From the NCBI GenBank assembly GCA_033675265.1, contig JAUJYZ010000448.1, positions 171,001 to 235,000 of the forward strand: DNA of 64,000 nucleotides. The letters are read 5' to 3'. The notes beneath the pieces are model-generated. The model was not told the origin of the DNA, ran no database searches, and saw only the letters and a list, made by a program, of their open reading frames with translations. A program made the translations under genes and the position numbers. Of this stretch, positions 34,616 to 45,687 are shown piece by piece (the stretch's first letter is position 1; every line of letters starts with the position of its first letter). Source of the DNA: Actinostola sp. cb2023 (taxonomy: Eukaryota; Cnidaria; Anthozoa; Actiniaria; Actinostolidae).

Positions 34616-35445
34616 CGTACACATGTTTTTACAGATTTGTGTAAATGAAATGATGTTCAATCCGATTGTGTCAATGAGAGAGTCCAGCGAGGTGCCACTT
34701 TTGCAAAATAATCGAGTAAAGTTGGGTAATTTTGAGCCGCCGTTCAGTTAGATCTTAGTGGGGTTAATTATCAACTAATTTTCACATAAACGGCTGAACC
34801 GATTGAATAACGCTTTACCTCTAGACAAACTAGATACATTTATCTACAACATGATATAAAAAGTTTCGCTGCATAATGCGAGACGAAGTTTGTACAGCGC
34901 CGTAAAAAAGTGCATAATTTCATGCAAATTTGACCTCTGACCAGCTCTCAGACGGAATCATTTCAAAAAATAAAATAAAATAAAATAAAAATATTTTGAA
35001 GCAAACCAAACCCGTTTTAGTTTTAACCTTGATATAGTCTTTCATTAGCTAGAGTTTGGGAGACATTTATTTTAGAAGCGAAAACGACTGAGAGGTTTTT
35101 AAAGAGACGGCCAGTTAATAAATGTAGATGTAGATGTAGATAATTTCAGTTTTTTCGTCGTTCACTTTCAGCACATTTTCTGTACAAAATGTAGAGTATT
35201 ATTCTTACTATTAGTAGTAGTAGTATTATAGTAGTAGTAGTATTATATTATTGGTTTGTTTTAGTAGAGGTAATCATACGGTTTCGAGTTCAATTTGGAA
35301 ATAATTTGTGTTTTTCAAAGAGTATCAAAATTGCACGAGCTGGTAGGGCGATTTCTTTTATGAATATTATTATTGTATGTACTGTATAGTGTGTATCGTG
35401 TTGAACAATCACTCTGAACAAAGATTCTGCAAATATTTTCTAAAT
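34616..35445. other. Unique AT-rich sequence, no gene seen
   Basis: Contains an AAAAT run near 34970, a GTAGAT run near 35125 and an AGT/TAG run near 35210-35245. No coding or RNA signal. Confidence 0.5.
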
Positions 35446-36037
35446 TGATACACCTGTTTCTCAGAAACATTGTTCAATTAATTAATGTGAATACCTTTAG
35501 CCTAATGGCAAAAGCACGAAAACAGTCACTTTCAAGCAGGCACTTTCAAGTCTTTTTCATAAATTTATTAGGGAATTTTATTTTAACTCTGTCAAAGGAA
35601 AATTATTCTTCTGTTCAAATGCCCTGACTTGGTGCTTCATATCAATCATAGTGATAATTATTCCTTTTAATTTTACATTTGACTATTTAACAATTAGACT
35701 ACGAGTTCAAGGTTTCTATGAGGCAATAGTCAACGAGGTTTTCCTCATGGTAAACGAGAACGAGTAGACTAATTGTTTTAACATAAACCATCCAGTAGGT
35801 CAGTAGAAAATGACAGAAACAAGCAACAGACAACAATTCGTCGAGAAACTCCTCCGAAACATTAGCAAAACGCGACGACGAAGCCGCCATTTTGTTTGTT
35901 TACCTCTACTCGGGGTATAAGAGCTGATAGACCACTAGTAGCGAACCAATCAGACTGCAGGATTTGCGATAGACTACTGGATGGTTTATGCTAATTACAA
36001 TTTCACATTGGACAGCGTTTCTGAATACAGGTGTATC
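35446..36037. mobile_element. Probable non-autonomous DNA element (ends TGATACACCTGT...ACAGGTGTATC)
   Basis: The left end GATACACCTGTTTCTCAGAAAC and the right end, whose complement reads GATACACCTGTATTCAGAAAC, are inverted repeats, and similarity continues to TTCACATT. The interior has no recognisable protein. A clear target duplication was not found. Confidence 0.6.
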
Positions 36038-36393
36038 ATAAAACTATAGTTAATAGAAAGGTATGGTTATGATGCCCAGCAAATACCATTGTTCCATCTT
36101 TTGTTTCTTTTCTTTTTTTTCAACCGTGACCGTATACTACACAAACAAAACAAAAAAGTTCAGCCAATAAAACCAATAAAACCCAAGGGTCTAGTCACTC
36201 AACAATAACATTTGAATCTAAAACAAAAGATTGTGCGACAGATATGATTGTGTACGGTCAACGAGATATTCCGACTTCTTTGTCAGGCCCTTTGATGTTT
36301 GCCGAGCTTCATTCTTTTCTAATTTAACATCATATTTGTTTAAATTAAGGAGCCACGCTGACATGTACATTGAAATGAATAGATAGACTTATA

Positions 36394-36819
36394 TACCCTA
36401 TTCACAACAAACCTTGTTCAGTTAAACTGAGTTTTTTCTCTCGCTCCTATAATTTGAGGACATCTAAGTTTATACTGAATAATCAAACTATAGCTGCCTG
36501 GAATTTATACTGTGAAGCATAAAGGACAGCTTACCCAGTGGCGGGTCCAGGATTAAAAAAAAGGGGGGGGGGGGGGAGGGTTCCAGAAATGCTACTTCCT
36601 GCATTTTAAGTTCAAACCATAATTTCAACTTCATTCTACTTAGCTGAAGAACATGATCGGCTTCACACAAAGAGGGGTTCCATGAAACCCATGGAACCAC
36701 CCCTTGATCCGCCACTGTTACCAGCAGTTTTGTGCCAACAGCTATGCAGCGTTTGTAGATAAAAACCTGTTTAGTTAAACCACTTTAAAACATATTTAAG
36801 CCTCAGTGTGAACGGGGTA
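36394..36819. mobile_element. MITE family 1, long copy containing a nested element
   Basis: The ends TACCCTATTCACA and TGTGAACGGGGTA are inverted repeats and match the ends of the 7301-7537 copy. Interior phrases (GTTTTGTGCC, AACCTGTTTAGTTAAACCA, CATATTTAAG) also match it in reverse orientation. The copy is split by the insertion at 36536-36717. Confidence 0.8.
36536..36717. mobile_element. Nested MITE with ends CAGTGGCGGGTCC...GGATCCGCCACTG type
   Basis: The 182-bp element has inverted ends (CAGTGGCGGGTCCAGG and TTGATCCGCCACTG) resembling those of hAT-type MITEs. It contains a G run at 36564-36576. It is flanked by TTACC at 36531-36535 and 36718-36722, a 5-bp direct repeat shorter than the 8 bp expected for hAT. 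Confidence 0.8.
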
Positions 36820-37366
36820 TTAGACACATTTCTTCTCTTAGCTAAATTAAGCCAAGGTGGAAAGATCAGAGGAAATTAAAATGATTTCTATAATTTTTCC
36901 AAGCATATTGAGTCATTTCTCGAGTTTTTTCTAAATTAATTATGCTTAATACATGGTTACATTTAAACTTTACCATTTTTTATTATCAAACACATAAGAT
37001 TGTATATATCCAGTATGGTGTTAACGTTCTGCATCTGATTGATTTTAAACTATTTATTTTTAACCATGTATTATTCATATGTGGCCCGAAAAAGTCCTCC
37101 ATCGGCTGTAATGCTGAAATGCGCTATATAAGAACGGCCATTATTATAATGTGAAATGCGCTATATAAGAACGGCCATTATTATAAGATTGTAAATATTG
37201 TAAATTATATTGTATCACTGGATAATTAGTGTTTAGCGCTATATAAGTTAATAAACTAGGCTACCTACTATTTAGTGAGTGATGACTCCTATTGTTTTGT
37301 TGGATTTGCAAACCCTCCACAGGGTATCAAGGTGGGGCAGGATCTCGGTTTACGGGCCATTTTTTT
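36820..37366. other. Unique sequence with a short tandem duplication
   Basis: The phrase GAAATGCGCTATATAAGAACGGCCATTATTAT occurs twice in tandem at about 37116-37184. No gene seen. Confidence 0.5.
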
Positions 37367-37607
37367 TGTAAATTCACGCGTCACGGACCAAAATGTCAGA
37401 AATTTAGTCAGGGAGCATGTGTAGTCCCGTGGGAATTTTGTGCTGCAAGCAAGCCACCAGTCTAGATGTCATAAGGGGACCCTAAAGAACATGAAAAATT
37501 TTGGTGGCACTTTCATAACTCGCACCGACTGGTTTTATGGGGGTTTAAAAATATGACGTAAATCCCCAGCATGGAAACGAGGCTACCATAGTAAATTGGC
37601 TATAACT

Positions 37608-39681
37608 TTAAGGTGACTCAAAGTAGTTTTTTACTGACCACACTTACACTTTTCATTTGGCGAATTGATGGACTTATCCTAGACCGATCAAAACGACTTT
37701 TGCACCGATTATCGGGCAAAGATGGAAATTTAGAATTATGTCAATTTCAGCTCGATCGAAGTTTCCTTGGAAACGATAAACAAAGAACGTTGAAATCAGA
37801 TTTTATAAAATATCCCAAGATTTCGATGAGCTCTAGACAAGCGACTATGTGCATGATAAACTACATACTAAGGCAAAGTATCTGAGACATAATTCAAACT
37901 TTTTGATCAGAGCGATTTTGAATAATTTGCATAAACATTCTTTATGCAAATTATTCAAAATCGCTCTGATCAAAAAGTTTGAATTCTATCCGGCAGAAAC
38001 ATGTATACATTTTGTCTGCGCATGCGTTAGGATTCAGATTTCAAAGTACTATTTGCATAATGGATACTTCAGCTTTTGTCATTCAGTATGCCAACGATGT
38101 GCCAACCAGAGATCGATTGGCTGTTGAAACAAAACGTGTGAAAAGCTTTTGTGGAAATGGTTGGCATATTTACATCACAATGTTAATGTTTGTAAACATG
38201 AAGTAAGGCTATTGTTTTGCCAAGTGCACTGCTGTGGACGCCTTTAGTGAGCGATCTTCGTCTCTAGAATGAAGTTTAAGAAAATCATTGAAAGGAAATC
38301 AATAGTCCGCCTACTTTTGTGGTGCTGTGGATATTTTTTCCGTTAAAGGAACAAAATCCGCCAAAACACGGCAACATTCCTACGGAGAAGTCGGGTGAAT
38401 GAGTGATACTTGGACACTTCAAATCCACCGCAAAGCAAGAGGGACAATTTTTCAACTCCAACAAACAAGACCTTACGAAACTAGCATGAGTGAAGCAATA
38501 AATCACGGAAGAAAATTGCTGGGGGGTGAGCTACTAAGAAAGGTTTTCTTATAATTTAGTTTGACACGTCACCAATTCAGATAAACGATTCGCAACACAA
38601 TGCTGAATAAAATCTCAATGTGAATCAAACTATATCAAACGGTTTAAGCTGATTCTAAGAAGTCCAAAAAAATGAAGAATTAATCTATCCTTTACAATAA
38701 ACTTCAACACATAGAGTGTTTGTAATATGGTATACACCAGCGATGAAAATCAGTCATAAATCCCCACAAATAGAGTGTACTGATACCATAGTACCTAAAT
38801 AATATGATCTCACATTGAGGGACTTTTTTCTGCTTAAAATAAGTTTTCTCGAATGCAAAGAATAAGCTTAGAAGAAGTCAATTTGTGCTATTTTCGGCTG
38901 GGGGGCGAGTTAATAAGTAATGCTCTTTAGGTAGGAATGTTAGGAAAATACGTGCAAAAATGATAAATACCCAACTGAACCGAGCAAAATACTTTGAGAA
39001 TACTGAATGTACAGATCACTCAAATTTACAGAATGTGACCTTCAATGTGTCAGTACTAACTTTCACTGTGAGGTATCTCTTTAAATCATCTTCGATGAAC
39101 GATACCCAAAGGACAATGTAGTTGGTTTTAGGATTTTCCTTGTTTCGGCGGATTTTGTTCCTTGATATTTTATCATCTACGACCCTTATTCGGAAAAAAA
39201 TCATCTACAGCTAAACAAAAGTAGGCAGACTATTGATTTCCTTTCAAATACTTTCTTGAACATCATTCTAGAGACGAAGATCGCTCACTAAATCTCCCAC
39301 CGCAGTGCAATTTGCAAAGAAAATGGCGGCAAATCACTTTCAAATCTGAATTCTAACGCATGCGCAGACAAAATGTATACATGTTTCCGGCAGATACTTT
39401 GCCTGAGTATGTAGTTTATCGTGCACATAGTCGCTTGTCTAGAAATCATCGAGATCTTGAGATATTTTAGACAAACTGATTTCAACGATCTTTGTTTTTC
39501 TTTGTTTATCGTTGCCAAGGAAACTTTGATCAAGCTGAAATTGATATAATTCTAAATTTCCATCTTTGCCCGATAACTGGTACAAAAGTCGTTTTGATCG
39601 GTTTAGGATAAGTCCATCAATTCGCTAAATGAACAGCTAGTAGAAGTGTGGTCAGTAAAAAACTACTTCGAGCCACCTTAA
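37608..39681. mobile_element. TTAA-flanked fold-back element with long arms
   Basis: Begins TTAAGGTGACTCAAAGTAGT and ends ACTACTTCGAGCCACCTTAA. Arms of several hundred bases mirror each other (GTTTTTTACTGACCACACTT, CCGATCAAAACGACTTTTG, GCGAATTGATGGACTTATCC, ATGTATACATTTTGTCTGCG, GAGCGATCTTCGTCTCTAGA and their complements). The duplicated TTAA target is the signature of piggyBac and Kolobok elements. It carries no transposase, so it is non-autonomous. It lies inside the left arm of the composite element, which reads continuously once it is removed. Confidence 0.85.
37891..37985. repeat. 95-bp perfect palindrome inside the TTAA fold-back
   Basis: AATTCAAACTTTTTGATCAG is mirrored by CTGATCAAAAAGTTTGAATT around the centre CATAAACATTCTTTATG. 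It occurs only in the left arm of the fold-back, so it is either a further nested insertion or a local inversion-duplication. Confidence 0.9.
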
Positions 39682-40513
39682 GTACTCTGAATGAAACTGC
39701 ACAAAAATCACTGACATGGAGTTTCTCAAGGTTCTAGACACAACTAGATGTTTTCCTGTGGTAAGGGTGGTCACGTGATTGGGCTAACATGGAAACGAGG
39801 CTACGTTAATGCTACATTGTAATTTTATGCCCTTTTGAAGTCATGAATCGTGTTGTAGCAACAGTAAATAAATGGAAATTTTACTTTAAATAATTCTACT
39901 TTAGCTGAGAGAAAATGTAGAAAGAGGGACATTGATTTTATTAAGTCCCAGTCTCCTCTCGGAATTAAAAATGGTGAACTGATCTACAGATTTCGCTTAA
40001 AAATAAATAAACCACAAACTATTCCGATGACCTCTTCTTCTTTATTCAACCTTAAAATGACGGTATTTATCAAGTCTACAGAGTCTACATGTGAATTTCA
40101 AAAACATCTGATAACATAATTTTTTCCTCACTCACCCTTTTGTACCTCTATAATTGACCAATCTTAAAAAATACTTGAAATTCAGCTTAGCCTCACTTCC
40201 AAGACACAAAACAAAAGGAAAAATTAGAATAATTACAAAACAAACTACTCCTGAATGCGAGGCTAAGTTCAATTTTATGTATTTTTAAGAATGGTCTATT
40301 TCTGTCGCTCAAGTTATAACAACAAAATAATTGCCTAATATGTAGGTGGTATATCATACTTCATTTCCATATTGTTCTTCAATTATTCAGTTTGTCATTA
40401 CTGTTTATATGTTCTCGATTACAAATTACTATCCATTACAACTGTAAATACAATTCCATGCATGTACGAGAGGGCCTGGAAAACGTATCAGTACTTGTGG
40501 TCAGCAGTATTCA

Positions 40514-43500
40514 GTGCTTATGCAAGCACAGGCAATAAATGTGAAGGTTGTAGGTGCGAACAGAAAGACAGTCATCTCGCTTGACATGGGTCTCTACCAG
40601 CCCGCGAAAAAGCTACAGATGTCTCGTGCTGATCTGAACCATATGATTCTTCGCCCAGGGGAGCTGCACATTGTAATGGCCCAGCTGAGAACACTTGGAG
40701 CATTCATCAAGAACAGTAGCATTGACATGGCTTGGGTGGAATCAGTGAGAGCTATACGGTCCCTCTACCGCCAAGCAGATTTTAGATGGCAACCATGTGA
40801 AGAGAGGAGAAACAGCCCACCTAGTAACTTTGCAATCCCTGTTCATTCTCTATCTAGAGGCATTTCTCCAGCAGGAGTCACACTCATGCAAGATTCACCT
40901 TGAACAGCTGGCAAAGCAGTTGGGTAAGGCATGCTTTAGTGGAGGAAGCCCACGAAGAAATGGTCAACACCATGAAGACCATTGGAATCTTGGACAAGAT
41001 GAAGGCTTTTGATGAAGTGCACGATAACAACCCCATGTTTAAGGTTTTCCATCATTACATGCAGATGGTATTGGAAATGCCGATGTTTATCAGAGCAGTC
41101 CATACAGGTGATTGGGTACTCCATTTGAAAGCTCTTGAGTTATTTACAAAGTATTTCTTCGCCCACGACAGACTCAACTACGCGCGTATGATTCCGTTAT
41201 ACCTAGCAGAAATGAAAACATTGCCAAACACAGACCCGGAGATCTATGCAGAATTCCAGAATGGAAACTGGGTTGTAAACAAGAACCCTCGTGTAGCTTT
41301 CTGCGCACTTGGTACTGACCAATCGTTAGAGCACATCAACCGCTCTATGAAAGTAACTGGAGGTTTAGTTGGCATCACTCTTAACACAAGTGCACGTGCA
41401 AAGTTTTTTCTGATCGCCCCAGAACTGGCCAGATTAGCAGGTCAAGCCAAGGATATGGTAGGTGTCTCAGCAAAGATCGTAGCATGGCATCATAGTCTTA
41501 CAGCTGCAGTGTTATCCCGCGAAGATAAAAGCATCAAGCACTATCAGGAACTATACAAATCCCTTTACCAACAAGGGTGGTGACTTATTTAACCTAGTAA
41601 CCAAAGTAGTAATGCCAGAGGATGTCAAGAAAGATCTATGTGAGCAAAGCAGTATTGGAAGCAAGCTATTTGATGAATTTGTAAAAGAACATATCCAGAC
41701 AGGGAAAGAAAATATATGGTCACCTATGAGGAAACGGAAACTGCTTACATGGAAAACGATGGCGAAATCGACCAAGGTAAAGACTGCGCAGAACAAAGTG
41801 GTTGAGCTACAAGAAGATAGATGCCTCTTTGCTCGCATGATGATGGTTGCAAAGTCCCGACCAGAGATTGATATAAAGGAAGCAGTTGGAGTGTATGAGT
41901 TTTCTCTAGTACCTAGATCACTTTTCGCAGCAGATCATTAATGGCCATTATTGAGAAACAGACACTGACTACGCATCCCAGCACAGAATTCGGAGAGGTT
42001 CCAGCAGTGCAAGAGAATATCTCAATTGTAGATGGCATGACAGAGTTGCAGTCACTTCATAAACCGACGTGGATAGCAACCTGCTCTCAACTTGCTGAAC
42101 ATTTCACTGATCACTTACTCCAGCATTACATCGAAAGCGATGAAATCCATCTAGTTTTCGACAGATACGATGTTCCAATGTCTCTGAAATCAGCCACAAG
42201 AATACGAAGACAAGGTTTCCAGGACCCAGTGTACTACAGGATAACAGACTCAACCCATATTGGCAAGTTGCAGATGAAAAGGCTTTTGTCGCACAACAAT
42301 ACTAAGATGGAACTTACTGAATACCTTGCAAGAAAGACACTAGAGCACGCAGAAACCAAGGGAAAACGTCTTGTTGTTGCCTGGGGAAGTGAATGTGAAG
42401 CGACTCACAAAGATGTGACGCACCTCCAAAGCACTCAGGAAGAAGCTGAAACAAAGATGTTGCTACATGCTGTCGATGCTGCTGCTAACGGAGCGACAAT
42501 AATTACCATCCATTCACCAGACACAGATGTCTTTATCCTGTCTTTGCGAAGGTATCCAGAGCTCTGCGAGGAAACATATTTCGTTACTGGAAGCGGGCAG
42601 AGGCACCGAGTGATCAAGTTAAGACCGATTGTACAGACCATTGGCAGTGCTAAGACTGCAGCCCTACCCGCGCTTCATGCATTGAGCGGTGCTGATAACC
42701 CCAGGGGGGGGGGTACTCAGGGGTATCAGTGACGGGGAGGTGCGAATGAGGCCAAACATTTTAACCCCAAAAAAAGTCCATTACGCAAAAAGAAGACCCC
42801 CCAAAATGGCCCAAAATGGCCCAAATCGCCCCAAAATCGAAACTCCAATTTTTCTCCACATAAAATCGAGAACGGTAGGATATCATTTTTATCAACCCCA
42901 AAAAAAGTCCTTGACAAAATCTTTATATCAAAAAAAGTCCACCAGAAAAATGAAAACCCCAAAAAAGTCCCAAGCCGCGAATTTCAAACCCAAAAAAAGC
43001 CTTCGCACCTCCCCGTCAATGATACCCCTGAGTACCCCCCCTGGGCTGATAACACTGGGAGCTTGGTTGGAAAAGGAAAAGCCACGTGGTGGAGAGCCTT
43101 CCAAGAGGCAGATCTAGGGATCATTACTGATCTGGCTAGACTTGGAACTACCGAGTATCCAACTGCAGATATCATGGCCGCAATCGAGAGATTAATTTGC
43201 CAAGTCTATGTTCAAAACACATCGATCTCCACTGTGAAAGAACTACGATGGTGGCTTATCCGTAAGAAGCAGGCTCAGTCGGAGAAATTGCCACCAACTC
43301 AAGCTGCACTGCGAGAAGCAATAATGCGAGGCCACTATCAATTAATGGTCTGGAATAGCGACGCAGTACCTGCTCCTCAGCTACCCTTCCCGCAAACCTT
43401 TGGTTGGATGTTAGAGGATGACCAATGGCTGCCTGTAATGACGACTGTACCACCAGCACCTGAAGCTGTAATTCATTTGGTGAAGTGTGGCTGCGTGAAA

Positions 43501-43644
43501 GACAGATGTGCAACAAACCGATGCCAATGCCAGAAAGCTGGGCTAAACTGTACGGACTTGTGCAGCTGCTCCGATAGCAAGGACCTGTGTGAAAACATCT
43601 ACAACCAAGATGATATATTTGGCGATGATGATAGCGATAGCTAG
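40514..43644 (+). pseudogene. Broken PIN/XPG-like nuclease with C-terminal CXC zinc motif (element-borne)
   Basis: Coding similarity runs through several frames: 40514-40790, about 40797-40900, 40900-41583, 41612-41941, 41941-42700 and 43054-43644. The N-terminal half is helical (YLAEMKTLPNTDPEIYAEF, DQSLEHINRSMKVTGG, SARAKFFLIAPELARL). The third part resembles an XPG/FEN-type PIN nuclease: an early acidic site (LVFDRYD), then QEEAETKMLLHAVDAA, HSPDTDVFIL and LSGADN-GSL, the positions of the metal-binding acids and the following helix-hairpin. The C-terminus is a Cys-rich CXC module (KCGCVKDRC, RCQCQKAGLNC, CSCSDSKDLC). I recall this architecture from uncharacterised multi-copy cnidarian proteins. 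At least four frame changes and a transposon insertion inactivate it. Its place between inverted arms suggests it is the element's own gene. Confidence 0.7.
42700..43045. mobile_element. hAT-like non-autonomous element (family 3), copy 3, inside the PIN/CXC gene
   Basis: The 346-bp element starts CCCAGGGGGGGGGTACTCAG and ends GAGTACCCCCCCTGGG. It is flanked by exact 8-bp duplications CTGATAAC (42692-42699 and 43046-43053). It has the same interior as 15071-15440, in reverse orientation, with repeated CCCCAAAAAAAGTCC motifs. Element plus duplication add 354 bp, a multiple of three, so the host frame resumes afterwards, but a stop at 42730-42732 lies within. Confidence 0.95.
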
Positions 43645-44559
43645 TTCAGCTGTAGGATTCCTTTTGAGTAACTAGTGCCACTTAAGTCCAACTAATGTAT
43701 ATATTAGATATTTTTGTACAAGTTAGTTGAAAGCAAATGCACTATTGTTATTATTATGTGCAGCTACATTTATTGTCACAGAGATCTTGTTTCATAATCT
43801 GAAAGTAGCAATATATTTTGATAAATATATTTTGTGGAGATAGAAACACACTTTCAGTACAATAAATCAAAGTGAATAATAAATAATTACTGTTGATGCC
43901 ATTAATTAGAGATTGGTATGGCATTTCGGGTTATTTCATTATAAACCTCGTTTTCATGTTTACTGGGTCGCGTGACCAATTGTTTTGTAAAAAAAGTACT
44001 CTATTCAACATTTGTCTTGTGAGAATTGTTGGCAGAATTTAGTCACAAAATATATACAAAATGTAAGGAAGGTCAAAAAGGACTCAGGTCAGGAAATTTC
44101 ATTAGACTTGCCTCGACTTTTTCCTTATGTTGGGGAAAAAGTTATAAAATCACGTGACCACCCTTACCACAGTTAATAATATAAAACATCTAGTTGTGTC
44201 TAGAACCTTGAGATTTCAAACCTCTATAAGTCATTTAAACGCAGGTTCAATCACAAAATACTAAACCCACCTAACTATTCAGCATATATTGAATAGATTT
44301 TTCAAAAACAATCTCACAGGGGTGATAGGCACTTTAAAGTTATAGCCAATTTACTATGTAGCCTCTTTTCCATGCTGGGAATTTACGTCATATTTTTAAA
44401 CCCCCATAAAACCGGTCGGTGCGAGTTATGAAAGTGCCACCAAATTTTTTCATGTTCTTTAGGGTCCCCTTATGACATCTAGACTGGTGGCTTGCTTGCA
44501 GCACAAAATTTGGGATTTATTTTATGACATATGCTCCCTGACTAATTCACGAATCACGA

Positions 44560-45540
44560 GCGCTAGCCGGAATTTAGACTTTTTCACAGGGAAAACAGCA
44601 GTATTTTTTGATCAATCGGTTTTCATTGTTCCACGAGGGACATTTAACATCGAACATCCTCGCGAAAGCTAAAGAGCATCGCTGCATAGTAAAGGGAAAT
44701 TTAGACTAAATCTCCCTCATTCAAATGAGGGAAATTTAGACTAAATCCCTCATGAATACAAGGAGGGAAATTTAGACTAATTGTCCCTCATGAATACAAT
44801 CATGAGGGAAATTTAGACTAAATGTCCCTCATGATTATATTCATGAGGGACCTTTAGACTAAATATCCCTCATTACTACATGAGGATGCAAGTCAGTCAA
44901 ATATACACCAGGTGTACACACAATCATTGGGACCCAAGAGCAAACCGAATAGTACTTTAATCATCGCTCCTCTACTTATGATGACTCGAGCATTCAAGAC
45001 GTGTGGGATGTTTGAAGCTCAAAATACAATCTCGTTAACGCATGCGCAATAGAAGAAATGCACAAAAGTCGAATTTAAAGATATTTTATTAGCCTATTTC
45101 TGTTATTTGTTACTATGGTATTAGTTGGCACTCTCTTTTTCTGTATGTGCTTTTGGGAAGTGTTTTGAGGTCGTATCTCCCTTTTTAAACCCTCATAAAA
45201 GTAAACCGACCTTCCGCCATTGCTGATCTGTTTACCTTCAGGTGCCTCCTTACTATAACTTTTTTATACTCTTTTATTGTGTAAATGAAACTTGAAGGAT
45301 GTGCAACATGAAGCATTCCCCAGAGTACAGTCTAATGACTCTTTTCACAAAACACTATAATAATTCCCTTTGCGCCGGTTAACTCAAGCCTTATTTTTGT
45401 CCATTTCCTCGGTGATCTGACTACAAACTAATACCACGAATAGTGATTAAATGTCCCTAGCCGGAAGTTTAGTTCCCTCGCCCGGAGGCTCGGGATTTCA
45501 CTAATCTTCACAGGACATTTAATCACTAATACAGCAGTAA
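44560..45540. repeat. Nested repeat block with hairpin array
   Basis: The block separates two stretches rich in AATCACGAATCACG (44550 and 45540-45660), so it looks inserted. At 44690-44885 four to five short units alternate GAGGGAAATTTAGACTAAAT and TCCCTCATGA in mirrored order, giving a series of hairpins. Bases 45255-45535 are the inverted relative of the fold-back at 13154-13490. No gene. Confidence 0.65.
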
Positions 45541-45687
45541 ATCACGAATCACAGTCGGTCAAAAGGGACAGATCACGCATCACGTTGAAACATAAATTCA
45601 CGCATCACGCTCGAATTGTTATGATTTTCACGATTCACGCTCCATTTTTGGGTCAAATCACGTGTCGCGCGTAGCCCCTCTATCCTC

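Larger units (their letters stand above)
37367..44560. mobile_element. Composite element with long inverted arms around a PIN/CXC gene
   Basis: The left arm (37367-37608, resuming at 39682-39790) is an inverted copy of 44150-44560. Matching phrases include ATTTAGTCAGGGAGCAT, CACCAGTCTAGATGTCATAA, GCACTTTCATAACTCGCACC, CTATAACTTTAA and GGTTCTAGACACAACTAGAT, in mirrored order. The left arm is interrupted by the TTAA-flanked fold-back at 37608-39681. Between the arms is the broken gene at 40514-43644, so this is a mobile element of roughly 5 kb before later insertions. The outermost ends are not defined, because the right side is overrun by other repeats. Confidence 0.65.
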
